Of a DNA stretch of 64,000 nucleotides, positions 44,129 to 52,834 are shown in pieces. The DNA is from Miltoncostaea sp963823515 (GTDB lineage: Bacteria > Actinomycetota > Thermoleophilia > Miltoncostaeales > Miltoncostaeaceae). The notes beneath the pieces are model-generated. The model searched no databases, was not told the origin of the DNA, and saw nothing but the letters and a program-made list of their open reading frames with translations. Position numbers and translations under genes: made by a program. The stretch spans positions 62,001-126,000 of the forward strand of contig CAWGMB010000011.1 in the NCBI GenBank assembly GCA_963823515.1, written 5' to 3'. How positions within the stretch are numbered: the first letter of the stretch is position 1; each line of letters begins with the position of its first letter.

Positions 44129-44175
44129 CCCTTTCAAGGCGGCGGCACGGGTTCGAATCCCGTTGGGGGCATCCC
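44129..44175 (+). repeat. 47-bp direct repeat / attachment site, distal copy
   Basis: Exact copy of the tRNA-Glu 3' half (42372-42418). The 5' half of the tRNA is missing here, so this is not a gene. Confidence 0.85.
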
Positions 44176-44667
44176 ACTCGGCGAGGGCGATCTCGGCGGG
44201 AGAACCTCATGGACAAGGGGTTCCCGTCGATCGGGCTCCCGGTCCGCAGCAGGTCCCTGGCGCGGGCCTGGCCGGGGTCTGGTGGGTTCAATCTGGGGTC
44301 TGGCGCCGACGACCTGGAGTGCTCTCCCCGCAGGTCGGATCCGGGCGGCGGCCGGAAGGCGAGGGCGGGTCTGGTCGTGGCCGGTAGGGCCTACGCTGGG
44401 ATCCGGCATGGCTCCGCGCCGGCGGCCTCGCCCGGTGGTCTCATGGCGAGACGCCCCGACGGCCGTCGCCCCCGGCCGGACCCAGTGACGAGCGGGCGGC
44501 GTCGTCCACGGCCGCCCGCACTGCACGCTCACCCGGCGATCTCAGGAACCGGCGCGTCCCGGGAGAATCTCACGGGAGGAGCGGCAGCTGCCGATCGGCT
44601 GATCCTCGCGGCCGCCGACGAGAGAGACGGGAGCGGTGCACGGCCCGAGGAGGCGTGGTCCCGCCTC
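44176..44667. other. gap with no supportable gene
   Basis: The stretch after the distal repeat, up to the end of the leftward cyclase gene, has open frames only as high-GC noise. A TGGTGGGTTCAATCTGGGG segment near 44280-44300 loosely resembles TGGAGCGGGGTCCATCTGGGG after the first copy, possibly an extended repeat arm; similarity is weak. Confidence 0.45.
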
Positions 44668-47600
44668 TCAATCCGCCGCGGGCGAGTCCTGGTCCGGCCT
44701 GATCCCGAGCTCGTCGAACAGCGCCGCCGCCTGCGCGATCCGCGCCCGCGCCTCCTGCACGTCGCCGGCGACCTCGAGGGCCTGGCCGTGGGCGTGCAGC
44801 GCACGCGCGTGCAGCGGGCGGGCGCCGATCTCCTCGAACAGGCCTGCCGCCGCGTCGAAATCCTCAAGAGCCTCCGGCAGGAGGGCCTCCTCGCCCGAGA
44901 GCGCGATGCCGCGCTGAAGGCGCACCAATCCCTCTCCCATCCTGCTCCCGGAGGCCCTGGCCTGCGCCAGGGGCCCATCGAATCGGCTCGGCTCCACCTC
45001 GCCCACACGCGCTCGGGCCGTCGCGAGCCACACCGCCCCCATCAGCTCGAAGGCGCCTGCCCGGCAGTAGGCGGCAAGCTCGCTGCTCTTGCCGAGGTGT
45101 GCCAGTGCCGCGTCCGGCCGGCCGCGTCGGAGCTCCTGGTCTCCGGCGAAGAAGTTGCCGGCCAGCGTGCAGAACACGTTCCCCGCGGCCTCGGCCGCCT
45201 CCATGCCGCGGCGCGTGTGCTCGAGGGCCTCCTCGAGATCGCCGCGGTCCGACGCGACCTTGCCCCTGAAGAGTTCCACGTCCGCGATCGCGTTGGGGTC
45301 GCCGCTGAGCTCGGCCAGCTCCGAACCTCGGGAGAGCCACGTCGCGGCGTCCTCGAACCTGCCGAGGGTCGAGAGCACGTCCGCGAGGTAGCCGGCGTTC
45401 ACCGCAGCCTCGGACGGTCGATCGGCCGCCTCGAGATGGGGCACCGCCTGCAGGAACAGGGCCTCCGCCGCCGGAAGATCGTCATCGGCCCGTCGCTCCG
45501 AGGCCATCAGGGACTTCAGCCGCCCGAGGACGCCGCGGTCGTGAATGCCCTCCTCCAGCGCGAACAGGCGCTCCGTCGCCGCGCGCGCCTCGGGACGATG
45601 GAGCTCGCCCATCATCTCCCAGGTTTGGAGGCGCTCGAGCTCGAGCCGGCCGAAGAGGTCGGGGTCGTCGACCTGGCCGGCCGCATCGACGGCGGCATCG
45701 AGCAGCGCGATCATCTCCGGCGCGGGGACGAACACGCGTCCCGCCTGCGCCTGGCCGAGCGCAACCTCCACCGTGAGCCGGGCGGGCGCGTCCTCCATCG
45801 CGCCCAACTGTGCACCGGCCCGGATGAAGAAGTCGCACGCCTCGTGGCGCGCGTGCCGGGCGAGCGCCTGCCGTCCGGCGGCCATCAGGTGGTGGACGGC
45901 GCGGTCCGGCATCCGCGCCTCGGTGTAGTGGCGGGCGAGGACCGCCGCGTGCTCATCCAACCGCCCCTGGTTGTGCGCCTCGATCGCCTGGGCGACGTAG
46001 CGATGCAGTTGCTGACGCTCCCTGCGGAGGATCGAGCCGTAGATCACCTCGTGGATGAGCGCGTGGCGGAAGACGAACTCGAGCTGCGGCTGGATCGCGG
46101 CCATCCGGAGGAAGCCGTTGGTCTCGAGTTCCGCCACGTGGGCGCCGACCCGGATGGGGCCGTCGGCAGCACGCATCCGGGGGACGATGTCGTCGAGGAG
46201 CCGCGCCTCGAAACGTCGCCCGACGACGCTCGCGACCCGTGCGGTCCTCTGCGCGGGAGTGGACAGCATGTCCACCCTGGCCGCGAGCAGTCCGTGGAGG
46301 GTGGCCGGAACGTCGAGCTCCGCGATCCCCTGCTGGGCGACCCACCGGTCCTCGACGCGCTCGATCAGCTCTCGCTCGATCATCATCCGCACGATCTCCT
46401 CGAGGAAGAACGGGTTCCCCTCGGCCCGGTCCAGCACGGCGTCGCGCACGCTCTCGGGAAGCGACTCGATCTCGAGCAGGTTGGCCACCAGCCGCCGGCT
46501 CTCGCCGCCCTCCAGCGGCCCGAGCTGCAGCTCGACCAGCGCCTCGCCGCGGCCGCGCCGCACCCCCTCCAGGATGCCCCAGCCGTGCGAGCCCCGGTCG
46601 GGCCGACTCAGCACGATCACCAGGACCGGCGCCTGCTGTAGATCGCGGAGCGCCTCGACAAGGAGCTCTGCGGACGACGCATCCGACCAATGGATGTCCT
46701 CGCACGCCAGCACCAGGGGCCTGTGACGCTCCGCGAGGGAGGAGATCAGGTCCACGAGCGCCGCGACATAGGACTCGTGCAGCACCTCGGCCTTGTCGTC
46801 CTGGTGCCCCACCACGACCCCGAGCAGCTGGAGCAGACGATCGAGGCTCGGGCCGGCGGCGCCGAGCACCGGCTCGACCGTCCGCCTGAAAGCCGATCCG
46901 ACCGTCTCGAGGTCATCGGAATCGCTGGCGCCGGCGATCGCGCGCAGCAGCGAGGCGATCAGGTGATACGGCCGCTCCTCGTCGTAGGAGGCGCTGCGAC
47001 CGAGAGCCAGTCGAGCCCCGTCCATCGCCGCGATCCGAGTACGAAGCTCCGACAGGAGCCTGCTCTTGCCGACGCCGGGCTCTCCGACGATGGCCGCGAC
47101 GCTGCCGCGGCCCGCGTTGGCCGCCTCGACGAGCGACACCAGGGAGGCGAGCTCCTGGTCGCGGCCGACCATCGGGCTGGCGAGGCCCGGAATGCCACGC
47201 ATGCGGCTGTCGACCCCGTGAACGCCGGTCACCCGGTAGACCGACATCGGCCGCGCCTTGCCCTTGAGGTCGGTCGGTCCCAGTGCCTCGACATCGACGT
47301 CGTTGGAGATGAGGCGGTATGTGGCCTCAGAAATCACCAGACTCCCCGGCTCCGCCAGGCCCTGCATTCGGGCCGCGACGTTCGCGGTGTCGCCGAGCGC
47401 CGTGTAGACGTTGAGGTCGCCCGCGCTGAGACCGCCGGTCACGACCAGGCCGGTGTTGATGCCCGCGCGCACCCGCACCTCGACGTCCATCTCCCGCTTG
47501 ACCCGGCGGCTCAGCTCCTCGACGGCGTCGAGGACCTCCGACGCCGCCCGGACCGCCCTGTAAGGGTCGTCCTCGTGCGCCGTCGGTGCGCCGAACAGCG

Positions 47601-47799
47601 CGAGGATCGAGTCGCCCGCGAACTGCACGATGTTGCCACCGAAGCGCTCGACGCACGGTGAGATGACCGCGAGCGCGCGAGTGACGACCTCGGTCCAGTC
47701 CTCGGGGTCCATCGCCTCGGCGAGGCTCGTCGACCCGACGACGTCGACGAAGAGCACCGTCACCACGCGACGCTCGGCCGGGCTCCGCTCGCTGCTCAT
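44668..47799 (-). CDS. class III adenylate/guanylate cyclase domain + AAA ATPase + TPR regulator
   Basis: A 1043-residue cytoplasmic protein. Cyclase domain, residues 10-185: VVTVLFVDVVGSTSLAE (metal Asp), FGGNIVQFAGDSILALFG, VRAGINTGLVVTGG, TALGDTANVAARMQ. AAA/STAND ATPase, about 200-600: Walker A IVGEPGVGKSRLL, Walker B-like LVLACEDIHWSD. TPR-like helices fill about 600-1040. ATG 47799 is preferred over TTG 47832; GGAAGGAG lies upstream. Such proteins occur in many copies in actinobacteria; whether the cyclase domain is catalytic cannot be read. No DNA-binding (LuxR) domain is present at the C-terminus. Transcribed towards the tRNA insert. Confidence 0.88.
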   Translation of the reverse strand: MSSERSPAERRVVTVLFVDVVGSTSLAEAMDPEDWTEVVTRALAVISPCVERFGGNIVQFAGDSILALFGAPTAHEDDPYRAVRAASEVLDAVEELSRRVKREMDVEVRVRAGINTGLVVTGGLSAGDLNVYTALGDTANVAARMQGLAEPGSLVISEATYRLISNDVDVEALGPTDLKGKARPMSVYRVTGVHGVDSRMRGIPGLASPMVGRDQELASLVSLVEAANAGRGSVAAIVGEPGVGKSRLLSELRTRIAAMDGARLALGRSASYDEERPYHLIASLLRAIAGASDSDDLETVGSAFRRTVEPVLGAAGPSLDRLLQLLGVVVGHQDDKAEVLHESYVAALVDLISSLAERHRPLVLACEDIHWSDASSAELLVEALRDLQQAPVLVIVLSRPDRGSHGWGILEGVRRGRGEALVELQLGPLEGGESRRLVANLLEIESLPESVRDAVLDRAEGNPFFLEEIVRMMIERELIERVEDRWVAQQGIAELDVPATLHGLLAARVDMLSTPAQRTARVASVVGRRFEARLLDDIVPRMRAADGPIRVGAHVAELETNGFLRMAAIQPQLEFVFRHALIHEVIYGSILRRERQQLHRYVAQAIEAHNQGRLDEHAAVLARHYTEARMPDRAVHHLMAAGRQALARHARHEACDFFIRAGAQLGAMEDAPARLTVEVALGQAQAGRVFVPAPEMIALLDAAVDAAGQVDDPDLFGRLELERLQTWEMMGELHRPEARAATERLFALEEGIHDRGVLGRLKSLMASERRADDDLPAAEALFLQAVPHLEAADRPSEAAVNAGYLADVLSTLGRFEDAATWLSRGSELAELSGDPNAIADVELFRGKVASDRGDLEEALEHTRRGMEAAEAAGNVFCTLAGNFFAGDQELRRGRPDAALAHLGKSSELAAYCRAGAFELMGAVWLATARARVGEVEPSRFDGPLAQARASGSRMGEGLVRLQRGIALSGEEALLPEALEDFDAAAGLFEEIGARPLHARALHAHGQALEVAGDVQEARARIAQAAALFDELGIRPDQDSPAAD

Positions 47800-47987
47800 C
47801 CGCGCTGACGCTCCTTCCGGGCCAGGATGCAAACCTACCTCAGCCGCACGATCTGCCCTCGATCAGAGGGATCCGCCTGCGCCCGGTGCGGGCCGTGACA
47901 CGATCCCATGAGGCGAGGTGTCGTCAGCCGGCAACGGTGATCGCGCCTGGCAGCGCCCGGCGAGCGCGTTGGTGGGGGTGGGTGGCC

Positions 47988-49193
47988 GTGTCGGCTGAAG
48001 CCGATGTCGTCGTGATCGGCGTCGGGACGTGTGGCGAGGATCTGTCGCTCCAGCTCCTGGACGCCGGGCTGGAGGTGGTGGGCATCGAGGCGGCCCTCGT
48101 GGGCGGGGAGTGCCCGTACTGGGCCTGCCTCCCGTCGAAGCGGATGATCCGGGCGGCCAACCTCGTCGCCGAGGTCGCCCGCGCACGCGGCGTGGCGGGT
48201 CCGGTCGAGGCCGCTCCGGATTGGGGGATCCTCGCTCAGCAGGTCCGCGCCGAGGTGACCGGCGATCGCGACGACGCGATGGGCGTCGAGCGCTTCGGGG
48301 ACCGGGGCGGAACGCTGATCAGGGGGCGCGGCCGGCTCATCGGGCCCCGTGCCGTGGCCGTCGATGGCGCCGTCTTCACCGCCCGACGCGGGATCGTGAT
48401 CGCGACGGGCTCCCAGCCGTCCATCCCGCCGATGCCCGGGCTCGACGAGGTCCCGTTCTGGACCACCCACGACCTCATCGCCACAGACGTGCTGCCCGAG
48501 TCGGTCGCCGTCCTGGGTGGGGGCGCGGTCGGGTGCGAGCTCGGTCAGCTGATGGCGAGGTTCGGGGCACGGGTGTCGATCATCGAAGCCGGCCCACGGC
48601 TCCTTCCGGGTGGCGAGCCCGAGGCCGCCGCCGTCCTCGAGGATGCGCTCCTCGCGGACGGCGTCGCCGTGCGCACCGGGGTCTCGGCGACCGCGGTGGC
48701 GGCGCGCGGCGATGCGACGGTGGTCGGCCTGGACGACGGCACGAACGTCGTCGCGGACCGCCTGCTCGTCGCCACGGGGCGGTCGGTCGCCCCTGGCGGT
48801 CTCGGCCTGGAGAGCGCCGGCCTCGACGCCGACGCCCGCTTCATCGAGGTCGATGACCACATGCGCGCGGCGGACGGCATCTGGGCCATGGGCGACGTGA
48901 CGGGAAAGGCGATGTTCACGCACGTGGCCCTGCGCCAAGCCGCGACGGTCGTGGCCGACATCCTGGGTCGGACGGTCACCCCGTCTCCTCGGGGGAGGGG
49001 GCGGGGCGACGGTATCCCGGCGCGACCAGCTCCTGGTACTCGGGGTGGTGGTCGATGTAATCGGCGACCAGGGGGCAGATGGGCAGGATCGCCAGCCCCG
49101 CGGCGCGGGCCGCGTCGAGCGCGGTCACCGCGAGCCGCGTCCCGATGCCCCGCCCGGCGAATCGGTCGTCCACCTCGGTGTGGACGAGGCTGA
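47988..49193 (+). CDS. pyridine nucleotide-disulfide oxidoreductase, C-terminally truncated
   Basis: A 401-residue frame; only the first 335 residues are homologous. VVVIGVGTCGEDLSLQLLDAG (FAD), GGECPYWACLPSKRMIRA (redox-active Cys pair), IATGSQPSIPP, VAVLGGGAVGCELGQLMARFG (NAD), GIWAMGDVTGKAMFTHVALRQA (FAD). The line stops at VADILGR near 48985; the expected C-terminal dimerisation domain with the active-site His is absent, replaced by Arg/Gly-rich noise overlapping the opposing GNAT gene. It should be inactive as a disulfide reductase. The start is GTG 47988 or 47982, so may be a pseudogene in effect. Confidence 0.7.
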   Translation: MSAEADVVVIGVGTCGEDLSLQLLDAGLEVVGIEAALVGGECPYWACLPSKRMIRAANLVAEVARARGVAGPVEAAPDWGILAQQVRAEVTGDRDDAMGVERFGDRGGTLIRGRGRLIGPRAVAVDGAVFTARRGIVIATGSQPSIPPMPGLDEVPFWTTHDLIATDVLPESVAVLGGGAVGCELGQLMARFGARVSIIEAGPRLLPGGEPEAAAVLEDALLADGVAVRTGVSATAVAARGDATVVGLDDGTNVVADRLLVATGRSVAPGGLGLESAGLDADARFIEVDDHMRAADGIWAMGDVTGKAMFTHVALRQAATVVADILGRTVTPSPRGRGRGDGIPARPAPGTRGGGRCNRRPGGRWAGSPAPRRGPRRARSPRAASRCPARRIGRPPRCGRG

Positions 49194-49302
49194 TCCTCCC
49201 CCGGCCCCGACGGTAGGTCAGCATCCCCGCGCGCTCGCCGCCGACCCACGCCTCATAGCGCGACTCGGCCTCGTTGTCGGTCACCTCGACGTCGGCGGCC
49301 AT
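48976..49302 (-). CDS. small GNAT-family acetyltransferase (YidJ/CG type)
   Basis: A 108-residue acetyltransferase of the short Acetyltransf_CG type. EAESRYEAWVGGERAGMLTYRRGRGRISLVHTEVDDRFAGRGIGTRLAVTALDAARAAGL contains, in order, the beta strands and the RGIG acetyl-CoA loop; ILPICPLVADYIDHHPEYQELV is the conserved end with the Cys-Pro. ATG 49302. Substrate unknown. It overlaps the broken flavoprotein gene on the other strand, so a rearrangement joined them. Confidence 0.85.
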   Translation of the reverse strand: MAADVEVTDNEAESRYEAWVGGERAGMLTYRRGRGRISLVHTEVDDRFAGRGIGTRLAVTALDAARAAGLAILPICPLVADYIDHHPEYQELVAPGYRRPAPSPEETG

Positions 49303-49891
49303 CGTCACCGCCGCACCGATCGGACCCGGACGACAGCGGCCCGGCGCCACGCCGACCCCCGCATCACCGGGGCGCGCCCCGCACGACGTTCGGAGGCCGG
49401 TGCCCCGACCGCGGCCCCGTGCCGCCCCACCCATGCCCGGTCAACGGTTCGGGCGTCCCACGGCTCGACCGCGGACGGGCTCACGTGCCGCCGGCCTCGT
49501 GCATGGGGCCGCGAGCCCCTTGCCGCGCTGCGCGCCATCGCCCCCCGAACCGCACGACTCGCCCATGTGACATCAGACGATCCCATAGCGAGGCCGACCC
49601 TATTGCAGGGCCCGGGGAACCGCCACACCGATGGCCGGCGTGGCATCCCGGTTCGCCAGGGCTGCATCAGCTCCAGATCGACGCGGCACTCGGTGACGCG
49701 ACGGTCCGCGCGACTGCCTGAGCACCCGCCCTGGGACGGGACCCGAGCCCCGCCCGACGGCGGCCGGCATCCTCACGACCGGGACCCCAGTCAACGGCTG
49801 CCCCGCGGGCGCTCGGTGCCAGATCGCCGAACGGTGACCACCCCGGCGACCGGGGCCGGCGGCAACGGTCGCGGGGTAGTCTCGGTCGCCG
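49303..49891. other. gap with no supportable gene
   Basis: About 590 nt with no recognisable protein or RNA. Frames on both strands are Arg/Pro/Ala-rich and short. It may contain the promoter for the potassium-efflux pair near its right end and sequence left over from the flavoprotein truncation. Confidence 0.45.
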
Positions 49892-50512
49892 ATGCCGCAG
49901 GTTCTCATCGCGTTCGCCCACCCCGCTCTTCGCCGGTCGCGCGTGAACCGGGCGCTGGCCGATGCGGTGCGCGGCCTTCCGGGCGTGACCTTCCGCGACC
50001 TCTACGAGGTCTACCCGGAGCTCGACATCCGGGTAGCCGAGGAGCAGGAGCTGCTGCTGGAGCACGACGTGCTGGTGATGCAGCACCCGCTCTACTGGTA
50101 CTCGTCCCCGGCGATCGTGAAGGAGTGGCTCGACCTTGTGCTCGAGCACGGGTGGGCCTACGGCCACGACGGCACCCACCTGCGCGGCAAGACCTGGCTC
50201 ACCGCGATCACCAGCGGCGGCACCGCCGACGCCTACTCGCCCGAGGGCATGCACGGGGTGCGGCTCCGCGACCTCCTCCTGCCGTTCGAGCGCACCGCTG
50301 CCCTGTGCGGAATGCGGTATCTGCCGCCGTTCGCCGTTCACGGCTCGCTGCGCCTCGACGACGCCGAGATCGTGGCCGCGGCCGACGACTACCGCCGCGT
50401 GGTCGAAGCCCTTCGCGACGGCGTCATCGACCATGACGCCGTGGCCGACGCGCCCCGGCTCAACGAGCCGGCGCTGATGGCCGGCCTGGGCGTGGGGATG
50501 CACGATGGCTGA
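49892..50512 (+). CDS. KefF/KefG-like NAD(P)H quinone oxidoreductase
   Basis: A 206-residue flavodoxin-fold FMN protein, the ancillary subunit of KefB/KefC potassium efflux. VLIAFAHPALRRSRVNRALADAV (FMN phosphate loop), FRDLYEVYPELDIRVAEEQELLLEHDVLVMQHPLYWYSSPAIVKEWLDLVLEHGWAYG (FMN ring region), and KTWLTAITSGGTADAYSPEG are all family hallmarks. ATG 49892. Its stop overlaps the antiporter start by 8 nt, giving the common kefF-kefC-like pair. Confidence 0.9.
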   Translation: MPQVLIAFAHPALRRSRVNRALADAVRGLPGVTFRDLYEVYPELDIRVAEEQELLLEHDVLVMQHPLYWYSSPAIVKEWLDLVLEHGWAYGHDGTHLRGKTWLTAITSGGTADAYSPEGMHGVRLRDLLLPFERTAALCGMRYLPPFAVHGSLRLDDAEIVAAADDYRRVVEALRDGVIDHDAVADAPRLNEPALMAGLGVGMHDG

Positions 50513-52379
50513 CGGGGTGTTCGCCGAGGCGTTCGTCTACCTGCTCGCCGCGGTAGTCGCCGTGCCCCTGGCCAAGCGCCTGGGCCTGGGCTCGGTGCTC
50601 GGCTACCTCATCGCGGGAGTCGTGATCGGGCCCTTCGCGCTCGGATTCGTCGGCGCCGAAGGTGAGGATGTCCTGCACTTCGCCGAGTTCGGCGTCGTGA
50701 TGATGCTCTTCATCATCGGCCTCGAGTTGGAGCCGTCGCGCCTGTGGCGCCTGCGCGTGCCAATCCTCGGGCTCGGCGGCCTGCAGGTCGCGCTCACCGC
50801 CGCGGTGGTGGCGGTCGCGTCGCTGGCGTTCGGGCAGGACCTGCGGCCGGCGATAGCGATCGGCCTCATCCTGGCGCTTTCGTCCACGGCCATCGTGCTC
50901 CAGACCTTTCAGGAGAAGGGCCTGATGGGCACGGAGGCCGGGCAGAGCGGTTTCTCGGTGCTGCTCTTTCAGGACATCGCCGTCATCCCGATGCTCGCGC
51001 TCCTGCCCCTGCTGGCGACGTCGGACGCCACGGGCGGCGGCGACAAGGGCCTCATCGCCGAGCTGCCCGGCTGGGTACAGGCGCTCGCGGTGCTGGCCGC
51101 TGTGGCCGCGATAGTCGTGGCGGGCCGGTTCCTGCTGCGCCCGGTGTTCCGGTTCATCGCCGGCGCGGGCATCCGGGAGGTGTTCACCGCGGCGGCGCTT
51201 CTGATCGTCATCGGCATCGCGCTACTGATGGACACGGTCGGACTCTCACCCGCGCTCGGCACGTTCCTCGCGGGCGTCGTGCTGGCCGACAGCGAGTACC
51301 GGCACGAACTCGAGGGCGACATCGAGCCCTTCAAGGGCCTGCTGCTCGGCCTCTTCTTCATCGCCGTGGGCGCGAGCATCGACTTCGACGTGCTCGCCGG
51401 CGATCCGCTCGCGATCGCCGGGATCGTCGTGGGACTGGTGGCGGTGAAGGCGGCGGTGCTCTTTCTCCTGGGCATCCGCTTCGGCATGGGGTTCGACCAG
51501 CGGACGGTCTTCGCGCTGGCGCTCGCGCAGGGGGGTGAGTTCGCCTTCGTCCTGTTCGGTGTCGCGGAGCAACAGGGCGTCCTGGCCGAGTCAACGGTAT
51601 CGACCCTCATCGGTGCCGTCGCCGTCTCGATGGCCGTGACGCCCCTCCTCCTCCTGTTGGGCGAATGGGTAATCCTGCCGCGCGTCGGAACGCGGCAGGC
51701 GGAGCGCCGGCGCGACGACGAGATCGACGAGCGCCACCCGGTGCTGATCGCGGGCTTCGGCAGCTTCGGCAGCACGGTGGGGCGTTTCCTGCGCGCGAAC
51801 GGCGTCCCCACGACCGTGCTCGACGCCGACCCGGGACACGTGGAGCTGCTGCGCCGGCTCGGGATCAAGGTCTTCTACGGCGACGCCTCCCGCCTCGACC
51901 TGCTGCGGACGGCCGGCGCGGAGGAGGCCCGGCTCTTGATCATCGCCCTCGGCCCGGGTGAGGAGTCACGGGAGCTGGTGCGCAACGTGCGCCGGCACTT
52001 CCCCGACCTGCGGATCATGGTGCGCGCCCATGACCGCACGGGCGCATACGAGGCGATCAACGACGGCATCGATGACGTCTATCGCGAGAGCCTCGACACC
52101 GCACTGCGGATGGGCGCGGACGCCATGGCGGCCCTCGGCGTCTCCCGCCACCAGGCCACCCGTGCGGCCCGGTCGTTCCGCTTCCACGACGAGCGAAGCC
52201 TGCGCGACCTCGCTGCGGTCGCCGGCGACCGCAAGCGACACCTCAGCGAGGCGCGCGAGCGGATCCGATCCACCGAGGAGGCGATGCGCGCCGACACCGA
52301 CGGGGTGCTCGCCGAGGTCGACGCCGGCTGGGACAACACCTCCCTTCGGAGCGAGGTTACCGGCCGGTCCGGGGCCTGA
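50505..52379 (+). CDS. KefB/KefC-like cation:proton antiporter (CPA2) with RCK domain
   Basis: A 624-residue transporter. About twelve membrane segments in residues 5-395, including YLIAGVVIGPFALGFV, FIIGLELEPSRLWRL, LSSTAIVLQTFQEKGL, GQSGFSVLLFQDIAVIPML, LSPALGTFLAGVVLADSEYRHELEGDIEPFKGLLLGLFFIAVG (cation path), ALAQGGEFAFVLF. RCK_N domain, about 410-530: VLIAGFGSFGSTVGRFLRANG (NAD site), VFYGDASRLDLLRTAGAEEARLLIIAL. C-terminal helical tail. It probably exports potassium in exchange for protons under electrophile stress, with the upstream quinone reductase as activator. Confidence 0.92.
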   Translation: MADGVFAEAFVYLLAAVVAVPLAKRLGLGSVLGYLIAGVVIGPFALGFVGAEGEDVLHFAEFGVVMMLFIIGLELEPSRLWRLRVPILGLGGLQVALTAAVVAVASLAFGQDLRPAIAIGLILALSSTAIVLQTFQEKGLMGTEAGQSGFSVLLFQDIAVIPMLALLPLLATSDATGGGDKGLIAELPGWVQALAVLAAVAAIVVAGRFLLRPVFRFIAGAGIREVFTAAALLIVIGIALLMDTVGLSPALGTFLAGVVLADSEYRHELEGDIEPFKGLLLGLFFIAVGASIDFDVLAGDPLAIAGIVVGLVAVKAAVLFLLGIRFGMGFDQRTVFALALAQGGEFAFVLFGVAEQQGVLAESTVSTLIGAVAVSMAVTPLLLLLGEWVILPRVGTRQAERRRDDEIDERHPVLIAGFGSFGSTVGRFLRANGVPTTVLDADPGHVELLRRLGIKVFYGDASRLDLLRTAGAEEARLLIIALGPGEESRELVRNVRRHFPDLRIMVRAHDRTGAYEAINDGIDDVYRESLDTALRMGADAMAALGVSRHQATRAARSFRFHDERSLRDLAAVAGDRKRHLSEARERIRSTEEAMRADTDGVLAEVDAGWDNTSLRSEVTGRSGA

Positions 52380-52834
52380 GCCGGCACGGGGCTGCGGGCG
52401 GTCGTGTTCTCCGGGCCGGGCGACCCCGTCTAGGCGGACTACGACTTCGCCCGGGACGTCTTCCGCCCGGAGGTGGTCGCCGCTCTTGCGGCGGAGAAGC
52501 ACAGCCCTGCGCTTCCACGACCTGCCGGCGCGCCCACTCGCGACGTAGACCGCGGTGTTTCCGTAAGCGCACGTCGGGGAGCGCGCGGTCGCCGCGCCCT
52601 CAGTGCGGGGGAATGATCATGGGCCGACAGGCCCGCGGAGCTGACTCGGGCCGGTCATCGACGTCCAGCCGAAGATGATGAGAGACCTCGGGCAGCCCAC
52701 CCCGCGCGCCTAGACCCGAGGACCTCGCCAAGGGCTCACCGGCCTGGATGAGTAGGCAACCCGTCCGGCGGCGTTGGCCTTGGGGCGCCGTGGTACGAGT
52801 CCGGGACGCGCCCCGATGAGCCCTTGGCTTCGTC
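52380..52834. other. gap with no supportable gene
   Basis: A short coding-like run on the plus strand near 52434-52500 (ADYDFARDVFRPEVVAALA) is preceded by an in-frame TAG and soon breaks up; I cannot name a family. The remainder is featureless and separates the antiporter from the convergent glycosyltransferase. Confidence 0.4.

Larger units (their letters stand above)
42372..44175. mobile_element. 1.76-kb tRNA-Glu-bounded insert without integrase
   Basis: A full tRNA on the left and a copy of its 3' half on the right enclose one repeat unit of 1757 bp. The sole gene inside is a patatin-like phospholipase reading towards the tRNA. No integrase, excisionase or recombinase is visible in either flank (42419-42657 and 43936-44128). 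It may be the remnant of a larger island or a cargo mobilised in trans. Confidence 0.65.

Noticed and set aside
44209..46641. An 810-residue open frame on the plus strand
   Set aside because: Antisense to the cyclase-AAA-TPR gene; no family motifs.
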